The translations under genes and the position numbers were made by a program. The notes beneath the pieces were generated by a model. That model was given only the letters and a program-made list of their open reading frames with translations, was not told the origin of the DNA and searched no databases. From Flavimarina sp. Hel_I_48 (GTDB taxonomy: Bacteria; Bacteroidota; Bacteroidia; Flavobacteriales; Flavobacteriaceae), in assembly GCF_000733945.1 (NCBI RefSeq), contig NZ_JPOL01000002.1, forward strand, positions 2,729,001-2,793,000: a stretch of 64,000 nt of DNA, written 5' to 3'. Positions 53,379 through 64,000 of the stretch are shown here, piece after piece. How positions within the stretch are numbered: the stretch's first letter is position 1; each line of letters opens with the position of its first letter.

Positions 53379-56147
53379 GCAATTCATTTATTGCCAGATA
53401 TAATTACAAAAATAGTATTAATCGCATTGCAAACAAATTACTTAACCGTTCTGTTTATACTGGTATTTGGACTGTTCTGTTCGCCTGTTTTAAGCGCTCA
53501 AGATCTTCCGCAGTCCGAATCCAATACGATTAAGCCTGTAGATACGGTAATTACACCACAAAGACCAATAATTGCGCCACTTTTTGTGCCTGCTGGTCAA
53601 AAAAAGCCCCTGGCTGCTCAGGATAGTGTCAAAACAGATAGTATTAAAGAGCCGCTTTCTGCTATCGTAGATTATAAAGCCGCAGATTATGCGCGTTTTA
53701 ATAGAAAGACAAATAAATTGTATCTCTACAACAATGCTGAGGTAAATTACACAAACGTAAACATAACTGCGGGTGAGATCGTGGTTGATAATACGACTAA
53801 TACCGTTTTTGCAAAAGGTATAATTGATAGTTCTGGGGCTTATACCCAGGGTCCCGTTTTTGTACAGGCCAATAGTACCGTAGAGCCAGATTCCATTGTA
53901 TTCAATTTTAAAACGGAAAAAGCCAGGGTTTTCGGTTCGCGTACACAACAGGGAGAGTTCTATGTGATCAATGAATTGAGCAAGCGGGTGAATGACTCGG
54001 TCGTATTTATGAAAAACGTGAAGTTCACCACAAGTAAAAATCTTGAAGATCCTGAATATTACTTCTATGCGCGGCGCGTAAAATTTGTGCCGGGCAAAAA
54101 AATCGTTACCGGGCTGGTTAACATGTTTATTGCAGATGTGCCTACGCCGTTGGGTGTTCCTTTTGCGTATTTTCCTATGGAACAAGAGACCAGCGTTTCA
54201 GGATTTATTTTGCCTTCTCCCGGTGAGGACAGTAACAGGGGCTATTTTTTACAGAACGGAGGTTATTATTTCGCGTTAAGCGATTATTTTGACCTTACCA
54301 TGCAAGGGGATTACTATACTAATGGAAGTTATGGTTTACGCGGGACCACAACCTATAGAAAGCGTTACAGTTTCAATGGGAATTTGCGTGTGACCTTTGA
54401 TAAATTAGTAAATAGTGAGCGTGGGCTGCCAGATTATAGCGTTGCCAATAATTACAATATTGCCTGGAGTCACAGTCAAGATGCAAAAGCCAGTCCCAAC
54501 TCCAGGTTTTCTGCCTCTGTAAACCTGGGGAGCAGTGATTTCTATCGCCAGTCCATAAATATCAACAACATAGGAAACCGGCTACAAAATACCTTAAGCT
54601 CTTCTATATCATATTCCAGGACCTTTCAGAGCGTGCCTCAGGTAAACCTCTCTCTTACTGCTAATCATTCGCAAAGTACTTCTACCGGCGTCATTAATAT
54701 GACCTTGCCCACATTGCAGGTAAACGTAGACCGTATTTATCCCTTTGCCCCTTCTTCCGGAAGCAAAAAAGGGATTATCCAAAATATAAACCTGAACTAC
54801 TCAGGAACGGGAGCCAATAGGTTCACGACCACCGATGACGAATTTTTTACGGCAAAAATGTTCAAAGAGGCAGAAACCGGCATTCGGCATAATATTCCTA
54901 TTACGACCAACTTTAAACTTTTTAATTATTTTAGTGTTTCGGCAAGTTCAAATTTTCAGGAATCCTGGGTTTTTGAGACCGTTGAGCGGAGTTATGATGA
55001 GGTGGCCCGCGAGGTTGTGGAAGATACCATAAGTGGTTTTGATGCCTTTAGGACTTACAATTTTAGCACAAGTATGGGAACGACTGTTTATGGGCAGTTC
55101 AACTTTGGCGATGATAAAAAAATCCAGGCCATACGACATACCATAAAACCCAGCGTATCCTTTAGCTACAACCCGGCTTTTGATCAGTATTACGAAACCT
55201 ATCTTGCGCCAGAAGCGAATGATCCCGATGGAGCGCTTACCCGTGAGGTCGAATATTCCCGTTTTGACGGTGGTTTTTACGGGGCGCCCAGTAATTTTCG
55301 CTCCAGCGGCTTGAGTTTTTCGGTAAATAATAATATTGAAGCTAAGGTACGGGATAAGGACAGCACTGCGCTGGAGCCGAAAAAAATAACGTTGCTCAAC
55401 AACCTTTCGGTTTCTGCAAATTATAATTTTCTTGCAGATAGTTTAAAATTAAGTCCGTTGCGGGTAAGCGGTACGATCCCTATTATTGAAAGCAAGTTGA
55501 GCGTAAACTTCAACATGACCTTAGACCCCTACGCACTCAACAACAATAACCAGCGTGTTGATAAGCTCAACATCGAAAACGGTGGAAGCCTTTTTAGGCT
55601 TACGAATGCAAGTGCGAATTTTGGCTACGCATTTTCCAGTAAAAATTTCACCAAAAAGACCGAAAACGAAAACCGGGATGAAAACGAAACGTTTAGAAAC
55701 GGGGGGAGACCAGATGCGCTTTTCGGAAAAAGTATAGATAATATCAATGGTGAGTTTTATGAAGATGAAGAGCCAGAACCTGATGAAGATGAAGAGCAGG
55801 AACTTTATAATTACACGCTACCGTGGAATTTGCGAGTAAATTACAATGTGAATTATGGTAATTTGACCAGGCAAAACATGATTACTTCCCATGCCATGAA
55901 CTTTAGTGGCGATGTGGAGTTAGGGGAGCGGTGGTTTATAGGGGCATCTTCGGGAATTGACCTTACTGATGGTAGATTTACACCTACGCAGTTGCGTTTT
56001 CGCCGGGACCTGGAGAGTTTTAATATGACTTTTAGCTGGACGCCTTTCGGTACCTATAAATCTTACAACTTCTTTATAGGTATAAAATCAAGTGCATTGA
56101 GCGATCTTAAATATGAGCAACGCAGGCCCCCAGATCGCCAATTATAG
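53376..56147 (+). CDS. lptD: LPS-assembly outer-membrane protein LptD
   Basis: A beta-barrel protein of up to 923 residues that inserts lipopolysaccharide into the outer membrane. After the signal (cleavage near VLSAQD) comes an OstA-like domain (about 95-240; LYLYNNAEVNYTNVNITAGE) and then a long barrel. Inserted acidic segments (EDEEPEPDEDEEQE) are typical of the Bacteroidota type. No ATG is available. The first TTG (53376) lies inside the promoter element, so the TTG at 53394 or 53427 is more likely; coordinates show the outer limit. It is divergent from the amidase gene. Confidence 0.88.
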   Translation: MAIHLLPDIITKIVLIALQTNYLTVLFILVFGLFCSPVLSAQDLPQSESNTIKPVDTVITPQRPIIAPLFVPAGQKKPLAAQDSVKTDSIKEPLSAIVDYKAADYARFNRKTNKLYLYNNAEVNYTNVNITAGEIVVDNTTNTVFAKGIIDSSGAYTQGPVFVQANSTVEPDSIVFNFKTEKARVFGSRTQQGEFYVINELSKRVNDSVVFMKNVKFTTSKNLEDPEYYFYARRVKFVPGKKIVTGLVNMFIADVPTPLGVPFAYFPMEQETSVSGFILPSPGEDSNRGYFLQNGGYYFALSDYFDLTMQGDYYTNGSYGLRGTTTYRKRYSFNGNLRVTFDKLVNSERGLPDYSVANNYNIAWSHSQDAKASPNSRFSASVNLGSSDFYRQSININNIGNRLQNTLSSSISYSRTFQSVPQVNLSLTANHSQSTSTGVINMTLPTLQVNVDRIYPFAPSSGSKKGIIQNINLNYSGTGANRFTTTDDEFFTAKMFKEAETGIRHNIPITTNFKLFNYFSVSASSNFQESWVFETVERSYDEVAREVVEDTISGFDAFRTYNFSTSMGTTVYGQFNFGDDKKIQAIRHTIKPSVSFSYNPAFDQYYETYLAPEANDPDGALTREVEYSRFDGGFYGAPSNFRSSGLSFSVNNNIEAKVRDKDSTALEPKKITLLNNLSVSANYNFLADSLKLSPLRVSGTIPIIESKLSVNFNMTLDPYALNNNNQRVDKLNIENGGSLFRLTNASANFGYAFSSKNFTKKTENENRDENETFRNGGRPDALFGKSIDNINGEFYEDEEPEPDEDEEQELYNYTLPWNLRVNYNVNYGNLTRQNMITSHAMNFSGDVELGERWFIGASSGIDLTDGRFTPTQLRFRRDLESFNMTFSWTPFGTYKSYNFFIGIKSSALSDLKYEQRRPPDRQL

Positions 56148-56210
56148 CGTAAAAAGACCAATTTTTAGCCTTAAAAAGCCGATTTTAAAACAAATAAACA
56201 ACATTTTCTT

Positions 56211-56594
56211 ATGAAAAAAATAATTACCACAAAGAACGCTCCTGCTCCCATAGGACCTTATAATCAGGCAATTTTATCAGAAAACACGCTATATATCAGT
56301 GGACAAATTCCCGTTGATCCTGCAACAGGTGAACTTGTGAGCGGCGATATTGCAAAAGAAACAGATCAAGTGATGCTTAATCTAAAAGCAATTCTTGAAG
56401 AGGCAAATATGGATTTTGAAAATGTGGTAAAAAGCTCTATTTTCTTGAGTGATATGGCCAATTTTGGGGCTGTAAACACCGTTTATGCCACCTATTTTAA
56501 TGAAAAAACCGCTCCTGCTAGAGAAACGGTTGAAGTATCAAATTTGCCAAAATACGTAAATGTTGAAATATCTATGATAGCCGTGGCTTTTTGA
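56211..56594 (+). CDS. ridA: RidA family reactive-intermediate deaminase
   Basis: A 127-residue protein (RidA/YjgF), which hydrolyses 2-aminoacrylate and related enamines to protect PLP enzymes. Signatures: NAPAPIGPYNQAIL at the start, the key Arg in APARETVEVSNLPK (about residue 105) and the C-terminal VEISMIAVA. It lies 63 bases after lptD in the same direction. Confidence 0.95.
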   Translation: MKKIITTKNAPAPIGPYNQAILSENTLYISGQIPVDPATGELVSGDIAKETDQVMLNLKAILEEANMDFENVVKSSIFLSDMANFGAVNTVYATYFNEKTAPARETVEVSNLPKYVNVEISMIAVAF

Positions 56595-56624
56595 TATTTC
56601 CTGGTAATCATGCCTTAGAAGTAT

Positions 56625-57488
56625 TTATTTAACCATCATGTAACTCTTGTGATATTTCACAAGACCTTCAATAGGGCGCTTAAGTACTTTTCCTATTTGC
56701 AGATCGTACTCTTTAAGAAGTTGTTTAAGTTCTTCCTGAAGATAAAAAGCGATTGAACCTACAAAATGTACAGGTACCTTATGCGCATTATCAAACTGTA
56801 AAATCTGGTGTTCAATAAATAATTTCAACCCTTTTCTTATAAGCTTTTGACAGTATTCGTGTTCTTTATTCGTGATAAGGAACTTCGCAAACTGAGCAAG
56901 ATAAGTATTAGGGTTTGGCATTTTATACAAATGCGTTTTTATGCTCTCAGCGGTAAGATCAAATTCTTTGGCAAATTCATAAGCCAAATCTTTTGGTATT
57001 TTGTTGAAGTGAAAATCCCTCAATAGCTGGCGGCCGTAATAGTTGCCACTACCGTCATCCATTAAAATGTAACCCAGTGACGTTACTTTTTGTTCAATGT
57101 TCTCCCCGTTGAACATACTGCAATTAGATCCTGTGCCTATGATACAGACAATGCTGGGTTCTTCCCTTTGCGTAGTCGCGTAAAGCGCTGCATAGGTATC
57201 TTCCATGATCTCAGGCTTATTCACTTTATCAAAGAAATCCTTGAATACCTCACGTAAGGATTCTTTAGGCTTTTCAGTACCACAACCAGCACCATAAAAG
57301 TAAAGTTGTGTTACTTCATGCCTGTGCTTGTAGAGTTCATAATTATTGATGATACGTTCTGTGAGAATTTCGTTGGAAAGTACCTGGGGGTTGAGTCCAA
57401 AGGTTTGTGTCTGGAAAATTTGTTCCCCATCCTCACTAAGCGCGATCCAGTCTGTCTTTGTGGAGCCACTATCAACTACTAAAATCAT
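56625..57488 (-). CDS. BadF/BadG-type ATPase, N-acetylglucosamine kinase-like
   Basis: A 287-residue ASKHA-fold kinase. The phosphate-binding motifs VVDSGSTKTDWI (about residues 4-15) and CIIGTGSNCSMF (about 112-123) and the later GSIAFYLQEEL match N-acetylglucosamine kinases of the BadF family. It would recycle amino sugars, fitting the NagZ-type enzyme in this window. It lies 71 bases downstream of gap on the same strand. Confidence 0.85.
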   Translation of the reverse strand: MILVVDSGSTKTDWIALSEDGEQIFQTQTFGLNPQVLSNEILTERIINNYELYKHRHEVTQLYFYGAGCGTEKPKESLREVFKDFFDKVNKPEIMEDTYAALYATTQREEPSIVCIIGTGSNCSMFNGENIEQKVTSLGYILMDDGSGNYYGRQLLRDFHFNKIPKDLAYEFAKEFDLTAESIKTHLYKMPNPNTYLAQFAKFLITNKEHEYCQKLIRKGLKLFIEHQILQFDNAHKVPVHFVGSIAFYLQEELKQLLKEYDLQIGKVLKRPIEGLVKYHKSYMMVK

Positions 57489-57559
57489 AAGAATAAATTA
57501 TATTAGAAAATAAACCCTCTTTAGCAAGCTAAAAAGGGTTTTAAAATATTGCCGTGATC

Positions 57560-58573
<1,014 letters not shown>

Positions 58574-58587
58574 TTAAATTAATTATA

Positions 58588-59574
58588 TTAAGTGGTCATT
58601 ATTTCAGACACACGTATCAATTCTTGGTTAATATCAGAACCGCTTTTTATAGCCTGTTCCAGTGGGTAAAGTACCATCTTATCGTGCTGGGTGCCCACCA
58701 TATAGCTGCTTTTGCCTTCCATAAGGGATTCTACGGCTTTCACGCCCATACGGCTCGCCAGTACACGGTCATAACAACTTGGTGAACCACCGCGTTGTAG
58801 GTGACCTAAAACGGCAACACGTACATCATAGCCTTCCAGATTATTGTCTACATAATCTTTAAGTTCAAAAACACTTTTACCTGTTTTATCACCTTCTGCA
58901 ACCACGACAAGACTTGAGGTTTTGCCACTTGCACCACTACGGGTAAGTGATTCAACCAGGCGTTCTATGCCCATATTTGCTTCTGGGATCAGTATTTCTT
59001 CCGCACCGCCACCTACACCGGCGTTGAGTGCAATATGACCCACATCGCGTCCCATAACTTCTATAAAGAAAAGGCGGTTATGCGAGCTTGCGGTATCCCG
59101 AATCTTATCTATAGCTTCTACAGCCGTATTGAGTGCCGTATCATAACCTAAAGTTCGGTCTGTTCCACGTATGTCGTTGTCTATGGTTCCCGGAATACCA
59201 ATGCAGGGAAAATTAAATTCTTCCTCGAAGATTAATCCACCTGTAAAAGTACCGTCGCCTCCTATGAGCACCATAGCATCTATCTCGTGCTTGATGAGGT
59301 TATCATAGGCTTTCTGGCGTCCTTCTTTTGTCCTGAATTCTTTTGAACGGGCAGACTTTAAAATGGTGCCGCCGCGATTTATGATATCCCGAACACTACG
59401 GGCATTCATAGGTTCAAAAGCGCCTTCTATCAGCCCTTCATAACCTCTATAAATCCCAACACATTCTAATTTATGATAGGCGCAGGTACGCACTACAGAT
59501 CGCACGGCAGCATTCATTCCTGGAGAATCACCTCCGGAAGTCATCACTCCGATTTTTTTAATTTTTTTGCTCAT
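58588..59574 (-). CDS. pfkA: ATP-dependent 6-phosphofructokinase
   Basis: Phosphorylates fructose-6-phosphate. The 328 residues have the bacterial PfkA layout: GVMTSGGDSPGMNAAVR, MVLIGGDGTFTGG, the catalytic GIPGTIDNDIRGTDRTLGYD, and RGGSPSCYDRVLASRMG. GGDGT (not GGDDT) indicates use of ATP rather than pyrophosphate. It is the first gene of a pfkA-gap unit. Confidence 0.98.
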   Translation of the reverse strand: MSKKIKKIGVMTSGGDSPGMNAAVRSVVRTCAYHKLECVGIYRGYEGLIEGAFEPMNARSVRDIINRGGTILKSARSKEFRTKEGRQKAYDNLIKHEIDAMVLIGGDGTFTGGLIFEEEFNFPCIGIPGTIDNDIRGTDRTLGYDTALNTAVEAIDKIRDTASSHNRLFFIEVMGRDVGHIALNAGVGGGAEEILIPEANMGIERLVESLTRSGASGKTSSLVVVAEGDKTGKSVFELKDYVDNNLEGYDVRVAVLGHLQRGGSPSCYDRVLASRMGVKAVESLMEGKSSYMVGTQHDKMVLYPLEQAIKSGSDINQELIRVSEIMTT

Positions 59575-59782
59575 TTATTATCAACTGAAACACAAAAATA
59601 GCAATAGAATTGAATTATTAGAGTAGAATGCGAATGAATTTCTGCTATTCAATAAAATCAATCGTTTTCGTTAACAAGTTATTTTTCAAAAGCTTTTATT
59701 TTATGAAATTTTGAAGTTGAAGGTGGTATTTTGAGGTATGCAAAATGAAAGGGGCGTTAAATTATCAAATCACAAATGCAAC

Positions 59783-62700
59783 TCAATAATTCTCTTCGAC
59801 ACCTTCGTATGGGATTTCAGAATCTGCAGGCACGATTTCAAGGCCTTCTTCCGTATTCTCAGTAGTTGATTTTCCTTCCAGGATTTTTCTGAAAAGTTCG
59901 CGCACGGTATTAAAATCCACGGAGTAATTAATACCTATTCCCTGGGTATATCCTTCCCGCTGTCCAAAAAACTGAATATCGTCCTGTCGGTTAAAAACCG
60001 TTGCCCTTAACGTACCATCCTCGTTGAGCAAAAAGTCTACTTCAACATCGCCTACAACTACAGATTCACTAAGGCCGCCCACGGGAACCCCTACTTTGCC
60101 ATTGATTAGTATCGTTTTTGAAATCTGTGTTGATACCGTAAAGCCAAACCGTCCAGATGTCTGAAGGTTAGGGGTGCGGTCTGCCTGAACATAATCAAGG
60201 CCTACCGTGAATTTGCCATCATCGTCAGAAAGTATGCTGTTAAAAATACCCGAGGCAGTTTCTATTAGGTTTCCATAGGCCACGGTTTGTGCATCTATAC
60301 CGCTCTGGCTGTAGAACGAACCTTGGGTCACTAAAGAGAAGGCCTGCAGCTCCCTGGTTGCACGGTCATCCAGTCTGTATTCCAGTTCAGAGGTTACGAT
60401 AGAGGTCGTACTGGGAAATTGGAAGTCAAAAGTAATATCTGGCTGTACCAGCTGACCATCCAGATTAATGATCACATTTACCGGAATTTTTCGGTTTATG
60501 GAAGGATTTTCCAGTAAAATTGAGGGGTTTGCCTGTGTTTTGTAGGCTGCGCTAATATCGAGCAGCGCACGCTCTGGGCTGCCGTCCCAACTTATTTTTC
60601 CTTCGGGGAGAATGTCAAATTGTTTTTGTACCACCCCACTGTACCTAAAGTTGTAAACACCTTCGTAAGGCGTAAAATCGCCAAACATGTTGAATTTTCC
60701 GTTGGTATTTATTTGTATCAACAAGTAGCCGGCACCGCGACCACGCAGCGTACTTCCGTTTACTTTATCCACAACAATTTCGACTTCGGCATCGCGGGTA
60801 ACTTCCAGGTCAAAATTGAGTTCCAGCCCCTTAATTTCCTGCAATACAATCTCCTCGCCGCCGGCACGCGCTTTCTTTTCTGCCGGGCTCAAAAAATAAA
60901 TGATACTATTGTCACCAAAAGATTCTGTATCGCTCAGCGGAATTTTAAAAGTAGTGCCGGCTTCTGTCTTTGCGGTTACATCTATGACGAGTTCATCTGT
61001 AGGCCCCGCGATAGAAGCATTGCCACTTATAAATGCAGTACCATAATATAAAGAAAAGTCGTCTGGCTGCGTGTCCAGGACCAGCATGCGATCTGTGGTG
61101 ATATTGAGGTCCATATTCCAGGTTTTGAAAAAACTATGGCTAATAGTTCCGTTCAATACACCTTTAGTATCAAATTTAGTATCCTGTAAGTTCACATTAA
61201 AAAACCGGAATTGCTGACCGCTCATATTTACGCGCGCCGTACCCATAAAGGCGTAATCAGTATTTAGGTAAGGCACCTTTAACCCTGCTTCTCGCAAAAG
61301 CAGTTCGCCATTTATTTCTGGATTCTTATAATTTCCCACTACGCGTGCGCGGCCACTCGCTAAACCTCTAATATTGCTCAGCACCTCACCTCCCAAAGGA
61401 CTAAAAGCGGAAAGGTTCAACTTATTGAGCTGAGCATCCAGATCAATATACGGGCTTTCCTGATCTACATTGATCATTCCTTTTGCAGTCAGGCTTTCCA
61501 GGCCTTCTTTTACTAACCGGGCATTGATGTCATAATTTGTGAGGCTCTCGTTACCTTCAATATTCAGGTTGAGATTGCCCAGTAAAATGTTGTTGACCTT
61601 AAAGGTGTCTATACGAATGTTACTTTCAGGCAAATAGGCGCCATTTTTTTTGAGCAAATTGAGGTTGCCATTTACGAGGCCCTTGAGGTCCAGACTGTCT
61701 ATATAGGGCGCGATATGTGATAATCTCACATTATTAAAGGTCGTCCTGATGTCTATGGCTGTAGAATCTTTGATTCTTCCGCCAAGGCTTATACGCTCTT
61801 CCTGGTGGGACATCACAAGTTCTTCTATATCAATTTTCTGAAAATTATCAGCAAAGACGATACGGTTTGCAGTATTGTTTTCAGCATTGATAAACCATTC
61901 GTTGTTTTTAAAATTTATACCTGACCTGTTAAAACCTATCACAGAGTTATTGTCTGCATTTATCGTATGAAAAAAGTTCAGGTTAAAGCTATCCTCGCTT
62001 TTGGGGCCACCTTTGAATTCGCTGCGAATAAAAAGGGTGTCCTTAAGGGTTGCATTGATAAGGTTGAAATCAGAAACACCGTAGATACTGCTTCCTATGC
62101 TGTCTGCCTCAATAAACGTGTTGAATAGCGGATTTTTATTGTCCACGCGCATATTTATACCTTCTACCAGAAAGCCAAACGCTTTAATCTGTGGGGAACG
62201 GAAGGTGAGTTTAAAATCTGCGTCATTGGATACCACACTGCCGCGTATCACCGTTTCTGGTTCTAGTTCAATCTGTGGCACAAAAACTTCAACGATCTTA
62301 CTGTTTATCTGAAAGTTGAAATCCATAAATTGATCCTGGGTTACCGTAGAGGGTTCATAATTGGTATATAAACTTCCTATGGCATTACGAAATAACGGTA
62401 CGACGTCATCAACCCTAAAATTACCGGATACTTCCCCTGAAATTATATCTGGGGAATCCATTGCAATCGTCCTGATATTACCCTCAAAAGAAGATGAAAT
62501 CACAAAATCATTAAAATCATAAAGCGCATTCGCATTTTGAAAACTGGCATTGCTAAAATTAATACTGCCAATCACATTATCAACTGTAGTCCCTGTCATA
62601 TCCATTTTTACGCGACCTTTCAAAATCGCGATGGAATCCGTAAGGAAATTGAGTTTTGCAAGGTTAATATGGTCAATATCTGCAGTAAAATCGTAATTAT

Positions 62701-64000
62701 TTACCGCTTTTGTGACATCTACCAGTCCATCAAAAGATAACTGGGCATTTTCATCATTGATCTGCAGCTGCCCATTGAAAACGGGGTTCTGCAGGTTTCC
62801 GGAGACGGTGATATCTTTATAGTTGTAACCATTGTAGGCCACGCGGTTTATTGTTCCGCGTATGCGCGTATTTAATTTTTCCTGACTAAAGCCAGCGCCT
62901 CCCACATTAAAATTAAAACTGATACGCCCCAGTTTTTCAACATCTAGCAAACGTCCCAGATGAAAGTCCTTTGCCTTGATATCGCCTACATAGGCTGCAT
63001 CTTCTATATTCTGGGTATTGGTGAGTTCCAAATCAGTTTCTATTGCGCCCAGCCCGGTGGTGCCCTGTGTTTTTGCGTAAACCGAATTATTCGTGATAAT
63101 CGTACGTCCATTAAGGTTCACATTGCCCAGGCGCATCATTTCCTTAGGCAAGGTTTTCCCTAGGGTCTGGGGTAGCAGTCCCGTAAGGTCATAGTAATTG
63201 CTCTGCAATTGCTCTAAAGTAGCATCGATCCTAAAATTTGTTTCTGGGCTAAAAAGTTGCTGAAAATGTAGATTTCCATTTATTTTACTGTTGCCCAGAC
63301 CCTGCATATCAATATTATTGAGATAGAGGTCGTTGAGCGTTCCCTTCATTGTTCCCGTAAAATTTATTCGCCTATTTTTACCAAAATCGGCATAAAAAGC
63401 TTTTAAATCTGTTGTGGAAAGTGATGCTTCGGTAAATTGAAAGTTGAGGTTGGCTTTGTTGATAAAATCAGAAAAAGCGTTGTTGCGCGTATCAATGGCG
63501 ATGCTTCCTGCGATATTTGAATTTTCAGTCTCCAGGTCAAGATCATCAATGAGTATCGCCTCTGGGCTATAGTTTAATTTTCCGCTTAAGCCCCTGATGT
63601 GGTATCCCCTTGCTGCATCAAAATATAGATTCTTTATTTGGGCGCTTATATCAAGGTCATCAAGCTTAAAATCTTTTGCATGTAGCGCAAGGTTTTTATA
63701 ATTCACGAGCTCCTGACTGCCTTCTTCCAGATCCTGATTTGTAAACTTGAAATGACCGTGGGTAAAGGTTACATCCCCTGCGGTCATATGAAAGGGTTCG
63801 CCAGATTTTTTACCGGTTTTAAATTTCTCTGAAAAAATATTTAAATTGTCTTTTTCTTCGCCCGCGTATTTTGTGATGTAGAATTTAGTATGATCAAGAG
63901 AAACTTCACCCACGTTCATGGTGTTGTCAAGAATAAGGCGTGTAATGCTCAAGAGGCTGGTTTCAGCAAGCTGGGAAAATATCAGGGTATCTTGATGATG
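59783..64000 (-). CDS. tamB: TamB-type translocation and assembly module protein (partial)
   Basis: The frame is open to the right edge of the window, so the true start lies outside. A TTG at 63952 is only an internal codon; the codons from there to the edge read HHQDTLIFSQLAETSLLS without a stop. At least 1,405 residues are visible, mostly regular beta-strands with repeated patterns (for example LNGRTIITNN, VKLNGE-like), ending in the DUF490/TamB C-terminal domain (EYRLDDRATRELQAFSLVTQ at about 60,310-60,370, then VEVDFLLNEDG and a Glu-rich tail). TamB bridges the membranes and carries lipids or helps barrel assembly. Confidence 0.9.
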   Translation of the reverse strand, partial: HHQDTLIFSQLAETSLLSITRLILDNTMNVGEVSLDHTKFYITKYAGEEKDNLNIFSEKFKTGKKSGEPFHMTAGDVTFTHGHFKFTNQDLEEGSQELVNYKNLALHAKDFKLDDLDISAQIKNLYFDAARGYHIRGLSGKLNYSPEAILIDDLDLETENSNIAGSIAIDTRNNAFSDFINKANLNFQFTEASLSTTDLKAFYADFGKNRRINFTGTMKGTLNDLYLNNIDMQGLGNSKINGNLHFQQLFSPETNFRIDATLEQLQSNYYDLTGLLPQTLGKTLPKEMMRLGNVNLNGRTIITNNSVYAKTQGTTGLGAIETDLELTNTQNIEDAAYVGDIKAKDFHLGRLLDVEKLGRISFNFNVGGAGFSQEKLNTRIRGTINRVAYNGYNYKDITVSGNLQNPVFNGQLQINDENAQLSFDGLVDVTKAVNNYDFTADIDHINLAKLNFLTDSIAILKGRVKMDMTGTTVDNVIGSINFSNASFQNANALYDFNDFVISSSFEGNIRTIAMDSPDIISGEVSGNFRVDDVVPLFRNAIGSLYTNYEPSTVTQDQFMDFNFQINSKIVEVFVPQIELEPETVIRGSVVSNDADFKLTFRSPQIKAFGFLVEGINMRVDNKNPLFNTFIEADSIGSSIYGVSDFNLINATLKDTLFIRSEFKGGPKSEDSFNLNFFHTINADNNSVIGFNRSGINFKNNEWFINAENNTANRIVFADNFQKIDIEELVMSHQEERISLGGRIKDSTAIDIRTTFNNVRLSHIAPYIDSLDLKGLVNGNLNLLKKNGAYLPESNIRIDTFKVNNILLGNLNLNIEGNESLTNYDINARLVKEGLESLTAKGMINVDQESPYIDLDAQLNKLNLSAFSPLGGEVLSNIRGLASGRARVVGNYKNPEINGELLLREAGLKVPYLNTDYAFMGTARVNMSGQQFRFFNVNLQDTKFDTKGVLNGTISHSFFKTWNMDLNITTDRMLVLDTQPDDFSLYYGTAFISGNASIAGPTDELVIDVTAKTEAGTTFKIPLSDTESFGDNSIIYFLSPAEKKARAGGEEIVLQEIKGLELNFDLEVTRDAEVEIVVDKVNGSTLRGRGAGYLLIQINTNGKFNMFGDFTPYEGVYNFRYSGVVQKQFDILPEGKISWDGSPERALLDISAAYKTQANPSILLENPSINRKIPVNVIINLDGQLVQPDITFDFQFPSTTSIVTSELEYRLDDRATRELQAFSLVTQGSFYSQSGIDAQTVAYGNLIETASGIFNSILSDDDGKFTVGLDYVQADRTPNLQTSGRFGFTVSTQISKTILINGKVGVPVGGLSESVVVGDVEVDFLLNEDGTLRATVFNRQDDIQFFGQREGYTQGIGINYSVDFNTVRELFRKILEGKSTTENTEEGLEIVPADSEIPYEGVEENY

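Overview
The window looks like chromosomal DNA of a marine-type member of the Flavobacteriaceae (Bacteroidota). This rests on protein families and signals: a tmRNA whose tag reads GENNYAMAA, many promoters with the Bacteroidota -7 element TAnnTTTG, starts without Shine-Dalgarno sequences, SxxC-type lipoprotein signals, a large Bacteroidota LptD and TamB, a NagZ/beta-lactamase fusion, a mitochondrial-type aconitase and an NarL-type response regulator paired with a TPR histidine kinase. I cannot name the species. There is no rRNA, CRISPR array or recognisable insertion sequence. One tRNA (initiator Met) and the tmRNA are present.

Layout. 0.6-4.8 kb: BCCT transporter, a frameshifted porin-like gene, a methyltransferase. 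5.3-12.8 kb: a compact accessory module on the minus strand. A small lipoprotein, a TPR histidine kinase and a LuxR-type response regulator form one unit. A 68-aa H/Cys protein follows. Then comes a tight seven-gene operon: PD-(D/E)XK nuclease-like protein, DUF4236 protein, small basic membrane protein, TerB-like protein, four-helix coiled-coil membrane protein, vWA-like lipoprotein and a secreted H/Cys protein. Three copies of a TTACGG-N4-CCGTAA palindrome sit exactly 21 nt upstream of TAnnTTTG-like elements in this module, so it looks like a single regulon. This is my best candidate for an undescribed system. 13.2-35 kb: mostly core genes: tmRNA, a saccharopine-dehydrogenase-like enzyme, guaB, an OmpH/Skp chaperone, three consecutive SurA/PpiC-type folding factors, MoxR, aconitase, an S24 repressor, a SIMPL protein, guaA, a LysM lipoprotein and OsmC.

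35-43 kb: AT-rich accessory region with gene remnants. It holds a four-gene cluster (Crp-like regulator, Gdx-type SMR transporter, two GNAT acetyltransferases) bounded by 8-bp inverted repeats. Next is a TetR regulator with two matching operators beside a thioredoxin-reductase-like flavoprotein, then two genes interrupted only by in-frame stop codons, then a hipBA toxin-antitoxin pair. 43-64 kb: core envelope and central metabolism: initiator tRNA, an AsmA-like protein, the NagZ/beta-lactamase fusion, an Fe-S reductase pair, an MCE/MlaD protein, an N-acetylmuramoyl-L-alanine amidase, lptD, ridA, an N-acetylglucosamine kinase-like protein, gap, pfkA and tamB. tamB runs off the right edge.

All function calls come from reading motifs and family resemblance by eye. 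No database search or structure prediction was run.
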